This document shows, in pieces, positions 29,016 to 37,431 of a stretch of 50,073 nucleotides of DNA. The notes beneath the pieces were generated by a model. It was given only the letters and a program-made list of their open reading frames with translations. It made no database searches and was not told the DNA's origin. Numbering within the stretch: position 1 is the first letter of the stretch; each line of letters starts with the position of its first letter. Origin of the DNA: Allorhodopirellula solitaria (GTDB lineage: Bacteria > Planctomycetota > Planctomycetia > Pirellulales > Pirellulaceae). A program made the translations under genes and the position numbers. Location: contig NZ_SJPK01000002.1 in the NCBI RefSeq assembly GCF_007859855.1, positions 726,206-776,278 on the forward strand. Reading direction: 5' to 3'.

Positions 29016-29927
29016 CTACCCGATTGAGCAATCGCCGGCCTGCAGTTTCGCTGCCAACAACGTGTTGTGCAGCAACATCGCGATTGTGAGCGGCCCAACA
29101 CCACCGGGAACGGGCGTGATCGCCGCGGCGACCTGTTCGGCTTCGGCAAAGGCCACGTCACCGACGAGCCTATCGCCGACCCGGTTGATCCCCACGTCCA
29201 CGACCACCGCACCGGGCCGGATCATGTCGCCGCGAATCATCTCCGGTCGTCCCACCGCCGCGATTAAAATATCGGCCGACCGACAGACCTCGGCGAGGTT
29301 GCCCGTCCGGCTGTGGGCCAAAGTCACGGTCGCATTTGCCGTCTCGGGACCACAACTGCCGTCCTTTTGAGCCAACATCATTGCCATCGGCTTGCCGACA
29401 ATCTCGCTGCGCCCGACCACCACGACATGCTTGCCCGCGGTCTCGATTTTGCTGCGATGCAGCATTTGAACGATCCCGTGCGGCGTGCAGGGCAAAAACC
29501 GCGGCCGGCCCTGCATGAGCAAGCCCACGTTGATGGGCGAAAACGCGTCGACATCCTTGATCGGATCGACCGCATCGAGCACAGTGCGTTCATCGAGCGC
29601 GGGCTGGCCCGCGGGCGCCGCTGGCAACGGCAGCTGGACCAAGATCCCGTTGACCGATTCATCCTGGTTGAGCGAATCGATTCGCTCGAGCAGCTCGTCC
29701 GGCGTCGTCGTTGCAGGCATTCGGTCCAACCGGCTGGCAATCCCCGCTTTCGCGCAGGCTCGTTCCTTGTTCCGCACATACACTTGGCTGGCTGGATCTT
29801 CGCCTACCAAAACCGCTGCGAGCTTCGGCGGAGCATGACCAGCCGCAACGTACTGCTGGACATCCCGTGCGACCTCGCCGCGGATTTCCAGAGCGATTTG
29901 TTTCCCATCGAGCCGCGTGGCGGGCAT
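29016..29927 (-). CDS. folD: Bifunctional methylenetetrahydrofolate dehydrogenase/cyclohydrolase
   Basis: Interconverts methylene-, methenyl- and 10-formyl-tetrahydrofolate with NADP. At 303 aa it has the normal length. The catalytic YVRNKERACAKAGI motif (Tyr and Lys) lies near 50-60. It is followed by GILVQLPLP, the DAFSP substrate motif, PCTPHGI, the Rossmann segment VVVGRSEIVGKP and the C-terminal PVPGGVGPLT. The ATG at 29927 has a GAAGGT ribosome binding site. The gene upstream on this strand encodes the PrsW-like protein. A GGGCAGGGCAGGGC stretch lies about 27 bases upstream. Confidence 0.97.
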   Translation of the reverse strand: MPATRLDGKQIALEIRGEVARDVQQYVAAGHAPPKLAAVLVGEDPASQVYVRNKERACAKAGIASRLDRMPATTTPDELLERIDSLNQDESVNGILVQLPLPAAPAGQPALDERTVLDAVDPIKDVDAFSPINVGLLMQGRPRFLPCTPHGIVQMLHRSKIETAGKHVVVVGRSEIVGKPMAMMLAQKDGSCGPETANATVTLAHSRTGNLAEVCRSADILIAAVGRPEMIRGDMIRPGAVVVDVGINRVGDRLVGDVAFAEAEQVAAAITPVPGGVGPLTIAMLLHNTLLAAKLQAGDCSIG

Positions 29928-30065
29928 GTTCAGACCTTCGTGTTTTGGATTGGGGCAGGGCAGGGCGGTCGTTTTTTTAACCGGGCCCAGGAGCCTGGGC
30001 GAGGGTAGTTTACACTGAGACACGGCCACCCCAAAAGGAGTTCCAGCATCTGGACAATGCCATCC

Positions 30066-30803
30066 TCAGATCCGCGGGCGTTTGGAAACGCTGGCCAGAA
30101 CGGCCACGCTAGCGATCAGAGACGCTGTGATCGAGCCGATCCAGGCGACGAATTCAATCGTATCTCGCGTCGATCCGTGATCCGGTTCGTCTTGGAACAG
30201 CTGCTCCGAGAAATCACCCCAGCCGTGCAAGAAGATCGGCACCGCGATCGCTGCGATCATCCATCCTGCTTTGTGTTGAAGCCGCCACCGCGCCAGTGAA
30301 TACCCCATCACGAGCTGATAGCTCGGATGACCTGCGAGCAGTGTCATTTGCCGCGATAACGCCATCGACGTGGGTGAGGGCGCCGCCGTGATTGCGATGA
30401 GATTCTCCACCGTCATGAACCCAATCGCGATGACAAGGGCGCATGGGACCGCATCCCAAGGATGAGCCCCGTTTTCGCCCAACGATGTTCCTTTGTGCCG
30501 TGTCTTGTCGAACCATTTTAAAATCCCCATCACACCGGCAAATTTGATCCCTTCTTCGCAGCAGGCCGCGCCGATGACTTGCTCGAGAAAATCACGCGAC
30601 CATCGATGCTGAGGATCCGCCAATTGATCGACCAGCGTTTCGGCCAACCAAACGGGAATCGCTAAGCTTGCGCCAGCAAATAACCCCACGATCAAGAGCT
30701 TGAAGGCCCCTGTCGCAGGACGAATCCAAATCCAGATCAATACCCAGACCAATGTGGGAAAAAGGGCGAGCAAGGATGGGAGCTGATTCATCGTTACCTG
30801 CAT
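30066..30803 (-). CDS. PrsW-like glutamic intramembrane protease family protein
   Basis: A 245 aa polytopic protein with about seven hydrophobic helices. The PrsW/CAAX-protease-like glutamate pair appears as ACCEEGIKFAGV (about 98-109). A second conserved segment, AIGFMTVENLIAI, follows, and a histidine, FLHGWGD, lies in a later helix. PrsW of Bacillus cleaves the anti-sigma factor RsiW in the membrane; whether this protein cuts an anti-sigma factor here is speculation. Starts at 30803 or 30791 (MNQLPS, with a better GCAGGT spacing) are both possible. Confidence 0.78.
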   Translation of the reverse strand: MQVTMNQLPSLLALFPTLVWVLIWIWIRPATGAFKLLIVGLFAGASLAIPVWLAETLVDQLADPQHRWSRDFLEQVIGAACCEEGIKFAGVMGILKWFDKTRHKGTSLGENGAHPWDAVPCALVIAIGFMTVENLIAITAAPSPTSMALSRQMTLLAGHPSYQLVMGYSLARWRLQHKAGWMIAAIAVPIFLHGWGDFSEQLFQDEPDHGSTRDTIEFVAWIGSITASLIASVAVLASVSKRPRI

Positions 30804-31011
30804 CTCGCTGAGGTCAGAGCAAGGAGCTAAAGCCGAATTCTAACTCGATTGCATCCGACACATGCGTGTAAGACGCTTTCGAAACGGACAGGCTGAGTGA
30901 GCACTGCCAGCCATTGGGCGAGAGCCAGCCCAGCACACACCGATGTACCGCGTTCCAGTAGAATGCCACTGATCATTTGGAGACACCGAATGTTGCGCAC
31001 CTCTCTTTCAA

Positions 31012-31282
31012 GGCTCATCCGACGGAAGCGTGCGGCCGAGGTTTTCAAGGCATGGCTCCCGTATCGAAGGATTTATTTGTGGGATGTGATTATCAATGTT
31101 AGACTGGCACTGCCGGGAGATACGGAGCCGAGCTCTGCAGAGGTGCCGGCTTGGCAAGGGATATCTCGGTCGCCAGCGTTTCCCTGCAAAAGCGGTACGC
31201 CAATGGTGTTGTCGGCCCCTGGCGAGCGTTTGTTCGTCAGGGACGCATTTTTGAACGATCATTGGATACGAGAGCTATGCCT
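31012..31282. repeat. Truncated copy of element family A
   Basis: From GGCTCATCCGACGGAAGCGT at 31012 this matches the full element at 38338 with only scattered differences for about 270 bases. It stops within the right terminal repeat, at GATACGAGAGCTATGCCT; the last 45 bases, including the right tip, are missing. It has no good protein-coding content. The 200 bases on its left (30804-31011) contain nothing recognised. Confidence 0.88.
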
Positions 31283-31378
31283 GGTATGTCCCCAAGTTAG
31301 CCTAAAAAACTACCAGGGGCGCATTCTGAGTGCTTTCATTGAAGGAATTCACTTTCCCTTCAATCAAGGAACTCCGAT

Positions 31379-31640
31379 ATGGCAATCGCCACCAAGAAAC
31401 GTTCGTCAAAATCCAATCAGGCCCGTTACATCGGCAAGCCAGCTGGGGTGATTCAGCAGCGAGTCGAGGCGGTCGGTCCCTCTCACTTTGGTGTCGTTTC
31501 GGTCGACTGCGCCAAACGCAGATCCAAGTCAATCCATCAAGTCAGCCGCAAGAGGCTTTCGTTCCTTCGCCAACTACCGACTCAGGATTCTGTTTTACTG
31601 CGGCAAACTCGATCTGATGCCGGAAAATACGTGCCACTAA
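31379..31640 (+). pseudogene. Chimeric transposase remnant: IS110-like start joined to an ISL3-like end
   Basis: An ATG with an AAGGA ribosome binding site opens a frame reading HFGVVSVDCAKRRSK at about residues 36-50. This looks like the first DEDD-domain strand of IS110-family transposases. Immediately after, a different frame reads IKSAARGFRSFANYRLRIL then FYCGKLDLMPENTCH and stops at 31640, which resembles the C-terminus of ISL3-family transposases. The two parts are in different frames and all the middle is missing. It is a decayed scar of at least one, probably two, insertion sequences. Confidence 0.55.
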
Positions 31641-31775
31641 ATTCCGAGAAGAACCTGTGAATAAGCCATCGCGGCCGTGACAAGCACTATACCAATGGCA
31701 AAGCAATTTCTATCCATGAAGGTATCTCTCATTGAGTCAACGAACGGCGGCGTTGACCGAGACGCCGCGAATGTT

Positions 31776-31809
31776 TTGGTTCATCCGACGGAAGCGTCGG
31801 ATGAGCCAA
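31776..31809. repeat. Minimal palindrome of element family A
   Basis: TTGGTTCATCCGACG (31776-31790) and CGTCGGATGAGCCAA (31795-31809) pair with one mismatch around a GAAG loop. The arms equal the terminal tip of element A, as if two tips had been joined. It lies just past the 3' end of the four-helix-bundle gene. It lacks a T tract on that gene's strand, so a terminator role is doubtful. Confidence 0.75.
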
Positions 31810-31830
31810 TGTTTTTCAATTTGAGAGGAG

Positions 31831-32319
31831 CTAGCTCGGCGTCTTCGGTCCAACGCATTGTCCTGGCTCTTTTCGATCGCACTCGTACTCCGCCTCGCGG
31901 TACTCGTACTTGTACTTGTACTCGACTCCAGCATTGTACTTTGTCGCGGTCTCACGGGCGACATCGGATCGTGCGACCAATCGCGTCAACATCGAAATGA
32001 TCCGATACAACATTTGTTTGAGTTGGCGATGGCGTTCGTCGTTCAGTCCGTCGGTCGCTGCAAGCACGTCTTGAATCGCAACACATTCCAATGCCGAACC
32101 ACCTGCGATGTCCAACAGACGACTACGATCTTTGAGGCTTCGCTTCCCGTTGCCCTCGGCGATGTTCAGCGGAATCGACTGGGCGGCGCGGAGCCATTGA
32201 ACTCGGGCGTGACGGTGGCATCCGTTCAAGTCCTTTGCGATCGTGAACGATGATGCGACGTATTCACTCGAAAGACGGTAAACGTCAAGTCGATCATGGT
32301 CGAAGATGGGTTCGGTCAT
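31831..32319 (-). CDS. Four-helix-bundle protein of the S23/23S rRNA intervening-sequence family
   Basis: A 162 aa protein of the S23/IVP/Avd-like four-helix-bundle group. FDHDRLDVYRLSSEYVA at the start, QWLRAAQSIPLNIAEGNGK in the middle and ALECVAIQDVLAATDG are the family pattern. Relatives are encoded in intervening sequences within 23S rRNA genes, and related bundles serve as Avd accessory proteins of diversity-generating retroelements. After residue 130 comes an odd EYKYKYEYREAEYECD tail encoded by a TAC/TACTCG repeat. That repeat forms one arm of an inverted repeat around the whole gene. It is probably non-essential and possibly mobile; its role here is unknown. Confidence 0.82.
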   Translation of the reverse strand: MTEPIFDHDRLDVYRLSSEYVASSFTIAKDLNGCHRHARVQWLRAAQSIPLNIAEGNGKRSLKDRSRLLDIAGGSALECVAIQDVLAATDGLNDERHRQLKQMLYRIISMLTRLVARSDVARETATKYNAGVEYKYKYEYREAEYECDRKEPGQCVGPKTPS

Positions 32320-32379
32320 TGGCGCCCCGAGTCGAGTAGGAGTACGAGTACCGGCTGACGCCTGAGTACGAGTACGATG
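31873..32379. repeat. Imperfect inverted repeat bracketing the four-helix-bundle gene
   Basis: The left arm (31873-31929, inside the 3' end of the gene) and right arm (32329-32379, ending 10 bases before the start codon) are built from ACTCGTACTC/GAGTACGAGT blocks. They share the GAGTCGAGTA outer block, a GGTACTCGTACT block and a CGTACTCGTACTC block, about 40 of 50 positions. The arms would bring both ends of the transcript together as a long stem. Confidence 0.7.
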
Positions 32380-32532
32380 TCACTTCGTGCCAGAACGAAG
32401 TAGTTGTCGCCGGTTGTGGGGGCAATAAGCTGCCGTTCCAGGGGATTACCGCCGGTTGGCGTCTGCTGAGTATGGGGAAGCTGGATTCTTCGGTCAAACA
32501 GAAATCCTTGGGCAATTTAGACACGAGAGGAT

Positions 32533-34824
32533 TTAGCAAGCTGCCGTTCCGGTCCGAATGCAGTCGACATAGTACCGTGGAACGCCGTCGACCGTTTCCT
32601 CCACGAGGCCGTGGATGTCGGTGTGAAAGCCTGGGAATTTCGCATTGAACTTGCGGGCGAATTGCAGGTACTCGATGATCGTTTGATTGAAACTTTCACC
32701 GGGGATCAACAGCGGGATGCCGGGCGGGTAGGGGGTTAACAACACGGCTGTGACCCGGCCGAGCAGATCGTCAATTTGCACACGATCAATTTCCCGGTGT
32801 GTCATCATGTCGTACGCATCGGATGGTTTCATCGCCGGCTGCATATCGGACAGGTACATCTCGGTCGTGACCCGAGCGATATCGTTTTCCTTGTAAGTCT
32901 CGTGAATGGATTGGCAGAGATCGCGCAGTCCGATGGCCTCGTACTGCGGGTGCTGTTGGGCGAATTCCGGCAGGATCTTCCACATCGGCAGATTCCTGTC
33001 GTAGTCATCCTTGAACTGCTGCAGGGCGCTGACGAGCGTATTCCAGCGGCCTTTGGTAATACCGATCGTGAACATGATGAAGAACGAATACAGCCCGGCC
33101 TTTTCGACGATCACACCGTGCTCGGCGAGGTACCGCGTGACGATCGACGCGGGGATCCCGGTGCCTGCGAATTGGCCATTGAGATCCAGCCCCGGGGTGA
33201 CGACCGTACCTTTGATCGGATCGAGCATATTCAGTCCGGGGGCGAGGTGCCCGAATCCATGCCAGGGGGCATCCGCCTCCAGCATCCAATCCGCTTGAGT
33301 CCCGATCCCATCGCTGGGGATTTCGGCTGGCCCCCAGACTTGGAACCACCAGTCGTCGCCCCACTCGGCGTCGACCTTCCGCATAGCGCGGCGGAAATTC
33401 ATCGCCTCGAGTATGGACTCCTCCACCAAAGCGGTGCCACCGGGCGGCTCCATCATCGCTGCGGCGACGTCACATGACGCGATAATCGCGTACTGCGGCG
33501 ACGTCGACGAGTGCATCAGATAGGCTTCGTTGAAGACATGACGATCGAGCTTGCGAGTCTGCGGCTCTTTGACGAGAATCTGAGACGCTTGCGAGATCCC
33601 AGCCAAAAGTTTGTGGGTCGAGTGGGTGGCGAACACCATCGATTCCTTGCACGTGGCGCGGCCATGGCCGATGGCGTGCATATTCTGATAGAAGTCGTGA
33701 AAGGTGGCATGGGGCAACCAGGCTTCATCAAAATGCAGCGTGTCGATCTGGCCGTCGAGCAGCTCCTTGAGCATCTCCACGTTGTAAACGATCCCGTCGT
33801 AGGTCGATTGGGTGATCGTCAAGATACGAGGTTTGCGATCGGGATGAGCAGCTTGGGCGGCGCGGGCGAACGGGTTGGCTTGAATCTTCTTCTGAATACT
33901 ATCGGGATGAAATTCTTCCAAAGGAATCGGTCCGATCAATCCCAGGTGATTGCGTTTGGGCGTCAAGAAAACGGGCACGGCACCGGTCATGATGATCGCG
34001 TGCAGGATCGATTTGTGGCAATTGCGATCGACGACCACGATATCGCCCGAGGCGACCGTCGAGTGCCAGACCATTTTGTTGCTCGTCGAGGTACCGTTGG
34101 TGACAAAGAAACAATGATCGGCATCGAAGATTCGGGCGGCGTTGCGCTCCGAGGCGGCTACGGGACCGGTGTGGTCGAGCAACTGCCCGAGCTCCTCGAC
34201 GGCGTTGCAGACATCCGCCCGCAGCATGTTCTCTCCAAAAAACTGGTGAAACATTTGGCCGACTGGACTTTTAAGAAACGCCACGCCACCGGAGTGGCCC
34301 GGGCAATGCCAGGAGTAAGATCCGTCACGGGCATAGTCCAGTAACGCTCGAAAGAAGGGCGGGGACAAACCGTCGGTATAGGCACGAGCTTCGTGCAGAA
34401 TGTGACGGGCAACGAACTGCGGCGTGTCCTCGAACATGTGGATGAACCCATGCAGTTCCCGCAAGATGTCATTAGGAATATGCGCCGACGTGCGAGTTTC
34501 CCCATACAGATAGATCGGGATATCGTTGTTCTTGAACCGAATCTCTTGGATGAATTCGCGGAGCTTCTCAATCGCCGATCCTTCTTGGTTCTCTCCCTTC
34601 TCGTCTATCTCGGACAATACCTCTTCGTCGTCGATCGAGAGAATGAACGCGGAGGCGCGAGATTGCTGCTGGGCGAACTGGGACAAGTCTCCGTAACTGG
34701 TCGCGCCGATCACCTCCACTCCCTCAGCCTCGATCGCCTCGGCCAACGCACGAATCCCTAATCCTGACGTGTTCTCTGAGCGGTAGTCCTCGTCAATGAT
34801 CAGAATCGGAAAGCGAAATTTCAT
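32533..34824 (-). CDS. Orn/Lys/Arg decarboxylase family (inducible arginine/lysine decarboxylase type)
   Basis: A 763 aa PLP enzyme that decarboxylates a basic amino acid to a polyamine precursor or for acid resistance. The N-terminal wing/receiver-like domain (1-125) begins PILIIDEDYRSEN. The PLP domain follows with WHCPGHSGG, FVTNGTSTSNKMV, HFDEAWLPHATF and the Schiff-base lysine in FATHSTHKLLAG. The C-terminal domain contains LTPYPPGIPLLIPGE. Length and layout fit AdiA/LdcC/SpeC relatives; substrate cannot be told from sequence by eye. The ATG at 34824 opens a typical start. It is transcribed alone, upstream of the four-helix-bundle gene. Confidence 0.93.
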   Translation of the reverse strand: MKFRFPILIIDEDYRSENTSGLGIRALAEAIEAEGVEVIGATSYGDLSQFAQQQSRASAFILSIDDEEVLSEIDEKGENQEGSAIEKLREFIQEIRFKNNDIPIYLYGETRTSAHIPNDILRELHGFIHMFEDTPQFVARHILHEARAYTDGLSPPFFRALLDYARDGSYSWHCPGHSGGVAFLKSPVGQMFHQFFGENMLRADVCNAVEELGQLLDHTGPVAASERNAARIFDADHCFFVTNGTSTSNKMVWHSTVASGDIVVVDRNCHKSILHAIIMTGAVPVFLTPKRNHLGLIGPIPLEEFHPDSIQKKIQANPFARAAQAAHPDRKPRILTITQSTYDGIVYNVEMLKELLDGQIDTLHFDEAWLPHATFHDFYQNMHAIGHGRATCKESMVFATHSTHKLLAGISQASQILVKEPQTRKLDRHVFNEAYLMHSSTSPQYAIIASCDVAAAMMEPPGGTALVEESILEAMNFRRAMRKVDAEWGDDWWFQVWGPAEIPSDGIGTQADWMLEADAPWHGFGHLAPGLNMLDPIKGTVVTPGLDLNGQFAGTGIPASIVTRYLAEHGVIVEKAGLYSFFIMFTIGITKGRWNTLVSALQQFKDDYDRNLPMWKILPEFAQQHPQYEAIGLRDLCQSIHETYKENDIARVTTEMYLSDMQPAMKPSDAYDMMTHREIDRVQIDDLLGRVTAVLLTPYPPGIPLLIPGESFNQTIIEYLQFARKFNAKFPGFHTDIHGLVEETVDGVPRYYVDCIRTGTAAC

Positions 34825-34965
34825 ACAGGACCTTTGCGATGCGATCCGCGAATCGGTTCAGCAGCAGCTCAGAGGAAGAAGCAAAGCTGAAGTCTACGCG
34901 TCGGCGGCCGTTCGTCAACGTGCGCCAGTACAGATGATTTTCGCTAGACTCGACTCCTGTCGCAT

Positions 34966-35784
34966 TCAATCTTCATGAAAGACGATGGCCTGCAATCGAT
35001 CGATGGAGGTCAAGGTTTGGCTGGAGGAACGCAGTGGCGGAATCCGCTGCATGAATTTAACGTTGACGCCCTTGGATTTTAGAAAGCGGTGGAGCCGTTT
35101 GGGGTCGTCGTCCCGGTACCGCTCGGCGACTTGGTAGAGGCGGACGCCATAGGTGGCATCGACGAGTCGTTCGATCACGCTCGTCCACCATGTCATCCAA
35201 TCTGGCTCTCCATTGACATCGGATTGGCTGGACTGATGAGGTTGGTTCTGAGATGAATCCGTATCCACTTCCGTTCGTGCTTGCTCGGCTTTCCACTGCC
35301 GGGTTAACGCTGGAGGTAGGCAGGGGTCGAGGGTCGTCGCTTCGAACTGCAAGGCGCCGAGCAGACTGTCCTGGGGGCAGCGTTGTACGAAAGCGTCCAG
35401 TAGCGCCCCACGCCAACTGCCGCGTTCAATCGGCAGCCCCGTCGTGATCTCCATCGCAACGAGATCGGCCAACTCGATGTAGACCGCTTCCACGGTGGCT
35501 TCGAAAATGGCAGAAGCTGGCGGTGCCTGACGGGCCGTCAGAAGCGAGGTGGTCACCCGTTCGAGCAACCAGATTCGCTGTTCAAGTTCCCACATGGAAA
35601 ACCAGTGAGGAGGCAGGAATCCGTAGCCGCCCGCCGCCTCGTCGAGCGCGGGCTCCGAGCCCGGGTCGGTCGGCTCCGTGTGGAATTCCGATGTCAACTG
35701 GTCGAGCATCATGCCGACCGCGCCACGGAATAACGCCGCTTCGGCTCCCGTGAGGCATCGCATGCCGTTGGTCAGTGGCCACAT
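34966..35784 (-). CDS. Hypothetical protein, soluble
   Basis: A 272 aa protein with no signal peptide or membrane helix. The N-terminal part (CLTGAEAALFRGAVGMML, WSMWELEQRIWLLERV-like helices) and the middle (ATVEAVYIELADLVAMEI) look helical. A low-complexity Gln/Ser linker around residue 185 precedes a Trp-rich segment (WMTWWTSVIERLVDATYG). No family is recognised. It is divergent from hisC with about 330 bases between starts. Confidence 0.65.
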   Translation of the reverse strand: MWPLTNGMRCLTGAEAALFRGAVGMMLDQLTSEFHTEPTDPGSEPALDEAAGGYGFLPPHWFSMWELEQRIWLLERVTTSLLTARQAPPASAIFEATVEAVYIELADLVAMEITTGLPIERGSWRGALLDAFVQRCPQDSLLGALQFEATTLDPCLPPALTRQWKAEQARTEVDTDSSQNQPHQSSQSDVNGEPDWMTWWTSVIERLVDATYGVRLYQVAERYRDDDPKRLHRFLKSKGVNVKFMQRIPPLRSSSQTLTSIDRLQAIVFHED

Positions 35785-36111
35785 GGTTGGTTACCGCAGG
35801 AGGAATGATCCATTTCAACTCACGCTCAGTCTATTTCGGATTTTTTCGGTTGCACTGATTTTACCAGATCGCCAGCGAGGAATTCTTGCCCAGGCCAGCC
35901 GCCTGGGTTCGTCTGCAGCCAGCGGGGAACTATTTTGCAACGGCGGGGGACGCTGGCAGAATATCGGGGCTATCGCCTGTTTTCGCTGGCTCGCCTAAAA
36001 TCCATTCGCTCGTTCAAGAATAATCGTCCGATTGGTTTGCCCTCCTTCATCGAGAGCTAGCAGTTCGTCGCTAGTAGTTCGCAGCTATCCGCTCTAACCC
36101 CCCTCACTGAC
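35785..36111. other. Divergent intergenic region upstream of hisC
   Basis: It holds a short palindrome, CCCAGGCCAGCCGCCTGGG, at about 35890-35908. A small direct repeat of AGCAGTTCGTCGCTAGTAGTTCGC type is seen near 36058-36082 (in two parts). No gene was found. Promoters for hisC and the opposite hypothetical gene should lie here. Confidence 0.4.
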
Positions 36112-37185
36112 TTGCAATTTCGCCCCGCTCTGACGCAGATGAAACCGTATGCTCCAGGGGAGCAACCGCCGCCGGGCAAGTTCATCAAGCTCAATACAAA
36201 TGAAAATCCGTACCCGCCTCCCCCGGCGGTCATCCATGCCATCACCGAGGCCGCGAGCGGTCCGCTGAACCGGTACCCCGATCCCATGTCGACGAGCTTT
36301 CGCCGCGCCGCCGCGGAGGCACTCGGGCTGCCCGGTCCGGAATGGGTGCTCGCAGGAAATGGCAGCGACGAAATTCTGACGCTGCTCGTTCGCGGGTTCG
36401 TCGGCGAAGGACAATCGCTGCGTTTGCCCTCGCCGAGTTACATCCTCTACCGCACGCTCGCCGATATCCAAGGAGCGTCATGGGAACAGGTGGAATTCGA
36501 CGAGGACTGGCGACTCCCAGCTGAATTCAGCCAATCACGCGACGACCTGAGATTGGTGTTGCTGCCCAATCCGAATAGCCCCAGCGGCACCGTCGTGCCC
36601 CCTGCAGAAATCGAATCGATCGCCAATTCGCTGGCGTGCCCCCTCGTCGTCGACGAGGCCTACGCTGACTTCGCCGAAGAGAATTGCTTGGACTTGGTTC
36701 AACGCAACGAGCACATCCTCGTCACCCGAACACTGAGCAAGTCCTACGCATTGGCGGGCATCCGCTTCGGATTCCTCGTCGCCCAGCCGCAGATCATCGC
36801 GGAACTGACGAAGATCAAGGATAGCTACAACTGCGATGCGATCTCGATCGCAGCGGCGACAGCAGCCATGCAAAGCCAAGCTTGGTTGGACGAAAACGTG
36901 GCAAAGGTAAACCAAACGCGATCCCGATTGGCGAGCGAACTCGCTGGACTCGGATTCGACGTCGTCCCCTCGCAAGCCAACTTCGTCTGGTGCACGCACC
37001 CCAGCGGCCAACACCGGGCCATCTACGAGTTCCTGAAGACCAATCAAATCTTGGTGCGATACATGGACTTTGGTGACTGGGGTGATGGGCTCCGCATCAG
37101 TGTCGGCACCGACGAACAAATCGACGCCTGTTTGTTGATGATCCAGCGTGCTCTGACGCAGTTGCCTGGCAACACTCAGCGTTGA
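36112..37185 (+). CDS. hisC: Histidinol-phosphate aminotransferase
   Basis: PLP aminotransferase of histidine synthesis (imidazole acetol phosphate to histidinol phosphate). It is 357 aa. Motifs: FRPALTQMKPYAPGEQ, KLNTNENPYPPPP, AGNGSDEILTLL, the LLPNPNSPSGT loop, VVDEAYADF, the Schiff-base lysine in TLSKSYALAGIRFGF, and the C-terminal GDGLRISVGT. A TTG start at 36112 keeps the conserved FRPAL opening; an ATG at 36139 would lose it. hisB follows on the same strand, separated by a palindromic repeat element. Confidence 0.95.
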   Translation: MQFRPALTQMKPYAPGEQPPPGKFIKLNTNENPYPPPPAVIHAITEAASGPLNRYPDPMSTSFRRAAAEALGLPGPEWVLAGNGSDEILTLLVRGFVGEGQSLRLPSPSYILYRTLADIQGASWEQVEFDEDWRLPAEFSQSRDDLRLVLLPNPNSPSGTVVPPAEIESIANSLACPLVVDEAYADFAEENCLDLVQRNEHILVTRTLSKSYALAGIRFGFLVAQPQIIAELTKIKDSYNCDAISIAAATAAMQSQAWLDENVAKVNQTRSRLASELAGLGFDVVPSQANFVWCTHPSGQHRAIYEFLKTNQILVRYMDFGDWGDGLRISVGTDEQIDACLLMIQRALTQLPGNTQR

Positions 37186-37234
37186 CGCGTGGACGTTCGC
37201 TCCGCGGTTTCCCGCTAACCCTCCCACCGATCCC

Positions 37235-37391
37235 CGAATAGCACTTACTTTCGTTTGCGAAGCGGTCTTGGTAACCCGACGCGTGAGCGAGGACGATCTC
37301 TTGACCACGCAAAGCACTGCATTTTCCTCGCTGACGCATCGGGTTACCAACCTAGTCATGCCCCAAACGGGGCCAAAGCAAGTGGCATTCG
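37235..37391. repeat. Element family B copy 1 (157 bp, MITE-like) between hisC and hisB
   Basis: Ends are inverted repeats (CGAATAGCACTTACTTT and, reversed, CGAATGCCACTTGCTTT; 14 of 17). Inside, 26-base arms at 37268-37293 and 37325-37350 (GGTAACCCGACGCGTGAGCG core) pair with two mismatches, so the whole element can fold as a two-tier hairpin. The same element occurs at 42336-42493. No clear target duplication is seen here. Confidence 0.88.
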
Positions 37392-37431
37392 CCAAGCCCC
37401 TCCCTTTCTCCACCCTCATTTGAAAAAAACG

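Noticed and set aside
31776..31809. Palindrome as terminator of the four-helix-bundle gene
   Set aside because: No T tract follows on the gene's strand, and its arms match element A tips, so a repeat origin explains it better.
31831..32379. Diversity-generating retroelement with the four-helix-bundle gene as Avd
   Set aside because: No reverse transcriptase, template repeat or variable repeat is seen nearby; only the fold family is shared.
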